44,561 nt of DNA. It comes from JBFJVD01 sp041624375. GTDB taxonomy: Bacteria > Chloroflexota > Anaerolineae > Anaerolineales > E44-bin32. The translations under genes and the position numbers were made by a program. Of this stretch, positions 41,732 through 44,561 are shown one piece after another. The notes beneath the pieces were generated by a model. It had not been told where the DNA came from. It did no database searches and saw only the letters and a list, made by a program, of their open reading frames with translations. Within the stretch, counting starts at the first letter, position 1, and every line of letters starts with the position of its first letter. The stretch is taken from positions 1 to 44,561 of the forward strand of contig JBFJVD010000003.1 in the NCBI GenBank assembly GCA_041624375.1, written 5' to 3'.

Positions 41732-42033
41732 ACAACCGTGTCATGAAGACGAGTTTGCATGAACATCGGCATGAAGAAGAACCTGCACTCAGGGATATCC
41801 CGCTCACCTGGGCGAACCTGGGTCGGCTCCCCTTGCTGGCGCTCATCCGGCTCTACCAATTAACAATTTCCCGGGCGCTGCCCGCCGGAACCTGCCGCTT
41901 CTACCCCACCTGTTCGCACTATGGTTATCAGGCGATCGCGAAGTATGGCCTGATTAAGGGCGGCTACCTCAGCGTCTGGCGCGTCCTCCGCTGCCAACCG
42001 CTGCATCCGGGCGGGTACGATCCGGTTCCATAG
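41728..42033 (+). CDS. yidD: Membrane protein insertion efficiency factor YidD
   Basis: The protein of up to 101 residues has the YidD core LIRLYQLTISRALPAGTCRF (about 39-58), then YPTCSHYGYQAI with its conserved Cys residues, KGGYLSVWRVLRCQPLHPGG and DPVP. It is a small peripheral membrane factor that assists YidC-dependent insertion. The GTG at 41728 overlaps the rnpA stop (GTGA). ATG 41743 is an alternative. Neither has a Shine-Dalgarno site, so coupling to rnpA is likely. The first 30 residues are charged and unlike other YidD proteins I recall. Confidence 0.93.
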   Translation: MNNRVMKTSLHEHRHEEEPALRDIPLTWANLGRLPLLALIRLYQLTISRALPAGTCRFYPTCSHYGYQAIAKYGLIKGGYLSVWRVLRCQPLHPGGYDPVP

Positions 42034-42040
42034 GAGTTCC

Positions 42041-43129
42041 ATGTCGCCTCTTTCCATCAAGAGCAGCAAACTAGCCCTGATCCTCGGGTCGTTCCTGCTT
42101 CTGTTGTTGCTTTCCGCTTGCACCGGCAGCGCGCTTGCCGCCACGAGCTGGCCCGGACTCAGCGTTTCTAATGGCGTGGCTTTCATTGCGTTCAATCAGC
42201 GGGTCTATGCCGTCGACACGAGTACCGGACGCGAGCTGTGGCGCTTCCCCATCGAAGAAGAAGGCAACCCGACTTTCTATGCGCCTCCCGCCACCACAGA
42301 CAATGGTCTGCTCATCGTCGGCAGCTATTCCAACTTCGCTGTTGCGCTGAACGCCGATAGCGGCGCGGAGATTTGGCGTTTCGACCGCCCGGGCGGCAAG
42401 ATCGTCGGCGCTCCAGCCGTCGGCAACGGACTCGTGCTGCTGCCATCCGCCGACCGAACGCTCTACGCCGCCAACCTTGCCGCCGGCTCCTTCGTGTGGG
42501 ACTTCACGACCGATTGGCCGCTGTGGGCGGGCCCGGTCATCCATGAGGGGACGGTGTATCAGGCCTCGCTGGGCCATAATCTCTACGCCCTCGATCTCGA
42601 GAGCGGCGACGAGCGCTGGCGCCAGGATCTGGGCGGCGCCGTCGTGGATTCACCCAGCCTGGCGGATGGGCTGCTGCTCACCGGGACGTTCAACGACGAA
42701 CTCCTGGCGATCGATGCCCAGAACGGTGAGATCGTCTGGCGCCTGAATACGGAGGGTTGGGTTTGGGGCAACCCGACCGTTGCCGACGGCAGCGCCTACT
42801 TCGGCGATGTGACCGGGAAGATATTTGCCGTTGATGTCGCCACCGGCAACGTGATCTGGGAGGACCAGATCGCCGGTCAGGTGGCGGCGACGCCGGTGGT
42901 TGCCGATGGCGTGGTGATCTTCATCACCGATACAGGTGAGGTGCTCGCTCGGAACGTAGCCAGCGGCGCCCCAACCTGGCAGCAGGAGATTCAAGGTCGG
43001 CTTTTGAGCGACCCGGTGATTCACGAGGGAACACTGCTCGTCGCATCGGACTCGCTCGAGGATTTGCTGACTGCGTTCGACGTAAGCTCCGGCGCTATCC
43101 GCTGGACGTTTCGTGTGAGTGAGGAGTAA
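42041..43129 (+). CDS. PQQ-repeat (BamB-like) beta-propeller lipoprotein
   Basis: The 362-residue exported lipoprotein has a lipobox LLSAC ending near residue 27 (signal SSKLALILGSFLLLLLLSAC). At least seven PQQ-type blades follow with the repeating W or equivalent plus D-x-x-x-G-x-x-x-W pattern: AVDTSTGRELWRFP, ALNADSGAEIWRF, ALDLESGDERWRQD, AIDAQNGEIVWRLN, AVDVATGNVIWED and others. Such propellers bind proteins rather than a PQQ cofactor. ATG 42041 has GGAG 4 nt upstream. It lies between yidD (7 bp) and yidC (9 bp), so it may help fold or collect proteins leaving the insertase. Confidence 0.9.
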   Translation: MSPLSIKSSKLALILGSFLLLLLLSACTGSALAATSWPGLSVSNGVAFIAFNQRVYAVDTSTGRELWRFPIEEEGNPTFYAPPATTDNGLLIVGSYSNFAVALNADSGAEIWRFDRPGGKIVGAPAVGNGLVLLPSADRTLYAANLAAGSFVWDFTTDWPLWAGPVIHEGTVYQASLGHNLYALDLESGDERWRQDLGGAVVDSPSLADGLLLTGTFNDELLAIDAQNGEIVWRLNTEGWVWGNPTVADGSAYFGDVTGKIFAVDVATGNVIWEDQIAGQVAATPVVADGVVIFITDTGEVLARNVASGAPTWQQEIQGRLLSDPVIHEGTLLVASDSLEDLLTAFDVSSGAIRWTFRVSEE

Positions 43130-43138
43130 GGCCTACCG

Positions 43139-43915
43139 ATGTGGAACACGCTCATTCTTGATCCCATGATTAACTCTCTCCTGTTCATCTATGGCGCACT
43201 GGGTGAGAACTTCGGCCTGGCGATCATTGTGTTTACCGCCCTGATCCGGGTGATCACGTTCCCGCTCACCTATCAACAGCAGACCAGCACGCAGAAGATG
43301 CAGGAGATGCAGCAGTCGGACCAGTGGAAGAAGATTCAGAAGAAGTACAAAGACGACCGGGGGAAGCAGCAGGAAGAGATGATGAAACTGTACCGCGAAA
43401 TGGGCGTCAACCCGCTTTCCGGCTGTCTCCCATTGCTCATTCAGTTCCCGATCATCATCGGCCTGTATCAGGCGATCATCCGCACGCTCGGCGATGCTCC
43501 GCTCCAGCTCTTTGAGCTTTCCGGGCATATCTACAGCTTCATCCCCAACGGATTGATCCCGCTGAACAGCCAGTTCCTGTGGATGGACCTCGGACAGCCG
43601 GAGCGGCTCTTCATCCCCGGCATCGCCTTTGGCATCCCGATCCTGACCATCCTGGTGGTCATCACCACCTGGCTCCAGACGAAGGTGACGACCGCCGCCA
43701 CCCCAACCGCAGAAGGCCAAGGCGCGCAGATGGCCCGCATGATGGGGCTCTATATGCCGCTGCTGCTCGGCTATTTTGCCTACACGTTTGCGGCCGGCCT
43801 GGCGCTCTACTTCGTCATTTCGAACGTGCTTGGCATCGTCCAGTACGCCGCATTTGGCAAGGTGGATTGGCGTAAGCTGATTCCAGGCGGCGGTGCCGCC
43901 AGCGCCAAGGCCTGA
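43139..43915 (+). CDS. yidC: Membrane protein insertase YidC/Oxa1
   Basis: The 258-residue insertase places proteins in the cytoplasmic membrane alone or with SecYEG. It is the short form without the large periplasmic domain. A first helix (about 20-44) carries the conserved Arg in IVFTALIRVITFPLT. A cytoplasmic charged hairpin (KKIQKKYKDDRGKQQEEMMK, about 64-83) follows, then NPLSGCLPLLIQFPIIIGLY and two more helices (ILTILVVITTWLQ and ALYFVISNVLGIVQY). The tail is Gly/Ala-rich. ATG 43139 has AAGG 7 nt upstream. Confidence 0.96.
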   Translation: MWNTLILDPMINSLLFIYGALGENFGLAIIVFTALIRVITFPLTYQQQTSTQKMQEMQQSDQWKKIQKKYKDDRGKQQEEMMKLYREMGVNPLSGCLPLLIQFPIIIGLYQAIIRTLGDAPLQLFELSGHIYSFIPNGLIPLNSQFLWMDLGQPERLFIPGIAFGIPILTILVVITTWLQTKVTTAATPTAEGQGAQMARMMGLYMPLLLGYFAYTFAAGLALYFVISNVLGIVQYAAFGKVDWRKLIPGGGAASAKA

Positions 43916-43932
43916 TCCGCCATGAGGACCTG

Positions 43933-44561
43933 ATGGAAGAGTACAAGGCAAGCCTGGAAATCATCGCCCCCACAGTCGAAGAAGCGATTCGCCAGGGGAT
44001 GGATGAATTGGGCGTTCCGCGAGACGCCCTGAACATCGAGGTGCTGGACGAGGGCAGCCGCGGAGTTTTGGGCTTGGGTGCGCGGCAGGCGCGCGTGCGC
44101 CTGACCGTCGCCAGCGAGGAAGCCGAGGCGGTCGATGCCCCTGCGCCGGCTCCCCCCTCCCCCGAAGCCGTCCCCACAGCCATGGACAGACCGGACAGCG
44201 CATCGGCGGATGATGAAGAGACGCTGCGAATCACGCGAGAAACGATCACCGATCTGATTCAGCGGATGGGAATCGAGGCGCATCTGGAGGCCCGATTTGG
44301 CGAAGCAGACGCGCCAGGAAAGATCCGGCCGCTCCTGGTGGACATCACCGGAGACGATCTCAGCATTCTGATCGGCCGCCGGGGCGAAACCCTCAACGCG
44401 CTCCAGTACATCACCCGTTTGATCGTTGGCAAGGAACTCAAGAAACCGGTGGCGGTGGTTATTGACATCGAGGGCTATCGCGCTCGCCGCGAGACACAGC
44501 TGCGCCAGCTGGCGCGGCGCGTGGCAGAGCAGACGGTGGAGAGCGCCCGCCGGATGGCGCT
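43933..44561 (+). CDS. jag: Jag/KhpB RNA-binding protein, N-terminal part (continues past the right edge)
   Basis: The 209 visible codons give an N-terminal Jag domain (VEEAIRQGMDELGVPRDALN and SRGVLGLGARQARV, about 13-57). An acidic Pro/Ala linker (about 66-95), a KH domain with the IGRRGETLNALQYITRLIV block (about 149-168) and the beginning of the R3H region follow. The end is outside the window. Jag proteins bind RNA and affect cell-wall growth and division; the gene is almost always behind yidC. ATG 43933 has GAGGA upstream. Confidence 0.95.
   Translation, partial: MEEYKASLEIIAPTVEEAIRQGMDELGVPRDALNIEVLDEGSRGVLGLGARQARVRLTVASEEAEAVDAPAPAPPSPEAVPTAMDRPDSASADDEETLRITRETITDLIQRMGIEAHLEARFGEADAPGKIRPLLVDITGDDLSILIGRRGETLNALQYITRLIVGKELKKPVAVVIDIEGYRARRETQLRQLARRVAEQTVESARRMA

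Noticed and set aside
1..44561. tRNA, rRNA, CRISPR arrays, transposases, phage genes, toxin-antitoxin pairs
   Set aside because: I looked for each on both strands and saw none that could be supported.

Overview
The window is a GC-rich, tightly packed bacterial chromosome segment. I see no tRNA, rRNA, CRISPR array, insertion sequence or phage gene. The protein style suggests a Chloroflexota, probably Anaerolineae-like, bacterium: Pro/Thr-rich stalks on surface proteins, beta-propellers fused to membrane anchors or kinases, a Pro-rich linker behind the lipobox of an ABC binding protein, a DUF1501/DUF1800 pair, and a short YidC with no large periplasmic domain. This placement is inference from gene style, not from a phylogenetic marker comparison.

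Layout. (1) 1-844, minus: the start of a hydantoinase/dihydropyrimidinase gene that runs off the left edge. (2) 966-3929, minus: a DUF2207 membrane protein with two small membrane or zinc-ribbon proteins behind a good promoter. (3) 4116-6217, minus: an unknown 160-aa protein and a membrane-anchored WD40 propeller. (4) 6252-22179, minus: a long run of nucleobase/nucleoside catabolism genes. In order of transcription these are 8-oxoguanine deaminase, adenine deaminase, a GntR/UTRA regulator, a PyrB-like carbamoyltransferase, a YgeW-type knotted carbamoyltransferase, carbamate kinase, a complete BMP-type (nucleoside-type) ABC importer, a threonine-synthase-like enzyme, a glycosyltransferase and a 492-aa fold-type-II PLP enzyme. 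(5) 22325-25564, minus: folD and a Ser/Thr kinase with an external beta-propeller. (6) 25714-30867, minus: ECF sigma factor, anti-sigma-like protein, two membrane proteins, DUF1800 and DUF1501. (7) 30999-38982: a membrane molybdopterin oxidoreductase (+), the principal sigma factor (+), gyrB with an upstream membrane protein (-), and SAM hydroxide adenosyltransferase with murA (+). (8) 39075-44561: parA and a membrane partner (-), diverging from rpmH-rnpA-yidD-lipoprotein-yidC-jag (+), a typical origin-proximal cluster.

Main point. Region 4 plus the hydantoinase at the left edge resembles the E. coli yge/hyuA/yqeA/ssnA locus, which is tied to oxygen-independent urate/purine breakdown. Here it is rebuilt with different parts: the importer, adenine and 8-oxoguanine deaminases, two side-by-side carbamoyltransferases feeding one carbamate kinase, and a non-YgeX PLP enzyme. 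The second carbamoyltransferase keeps the carbamoyl-phosphate site of aspartate transcarbamoylase but appears to have lost key aspartate-side residues. It may therefore act on a ureido compound in this pathway rather than in pyrimidine synthesis.

Other points of note are a MurA with Asp in place of the fosfomycin-target Cys, several promoters with exact 17-bp spacing, a likely leaderless parA transcript, a ParA with no visible ParB, frequent TTG start codons, and an outer-surface beta-propeller lipoprotein gene inserted between yidD and yidC.
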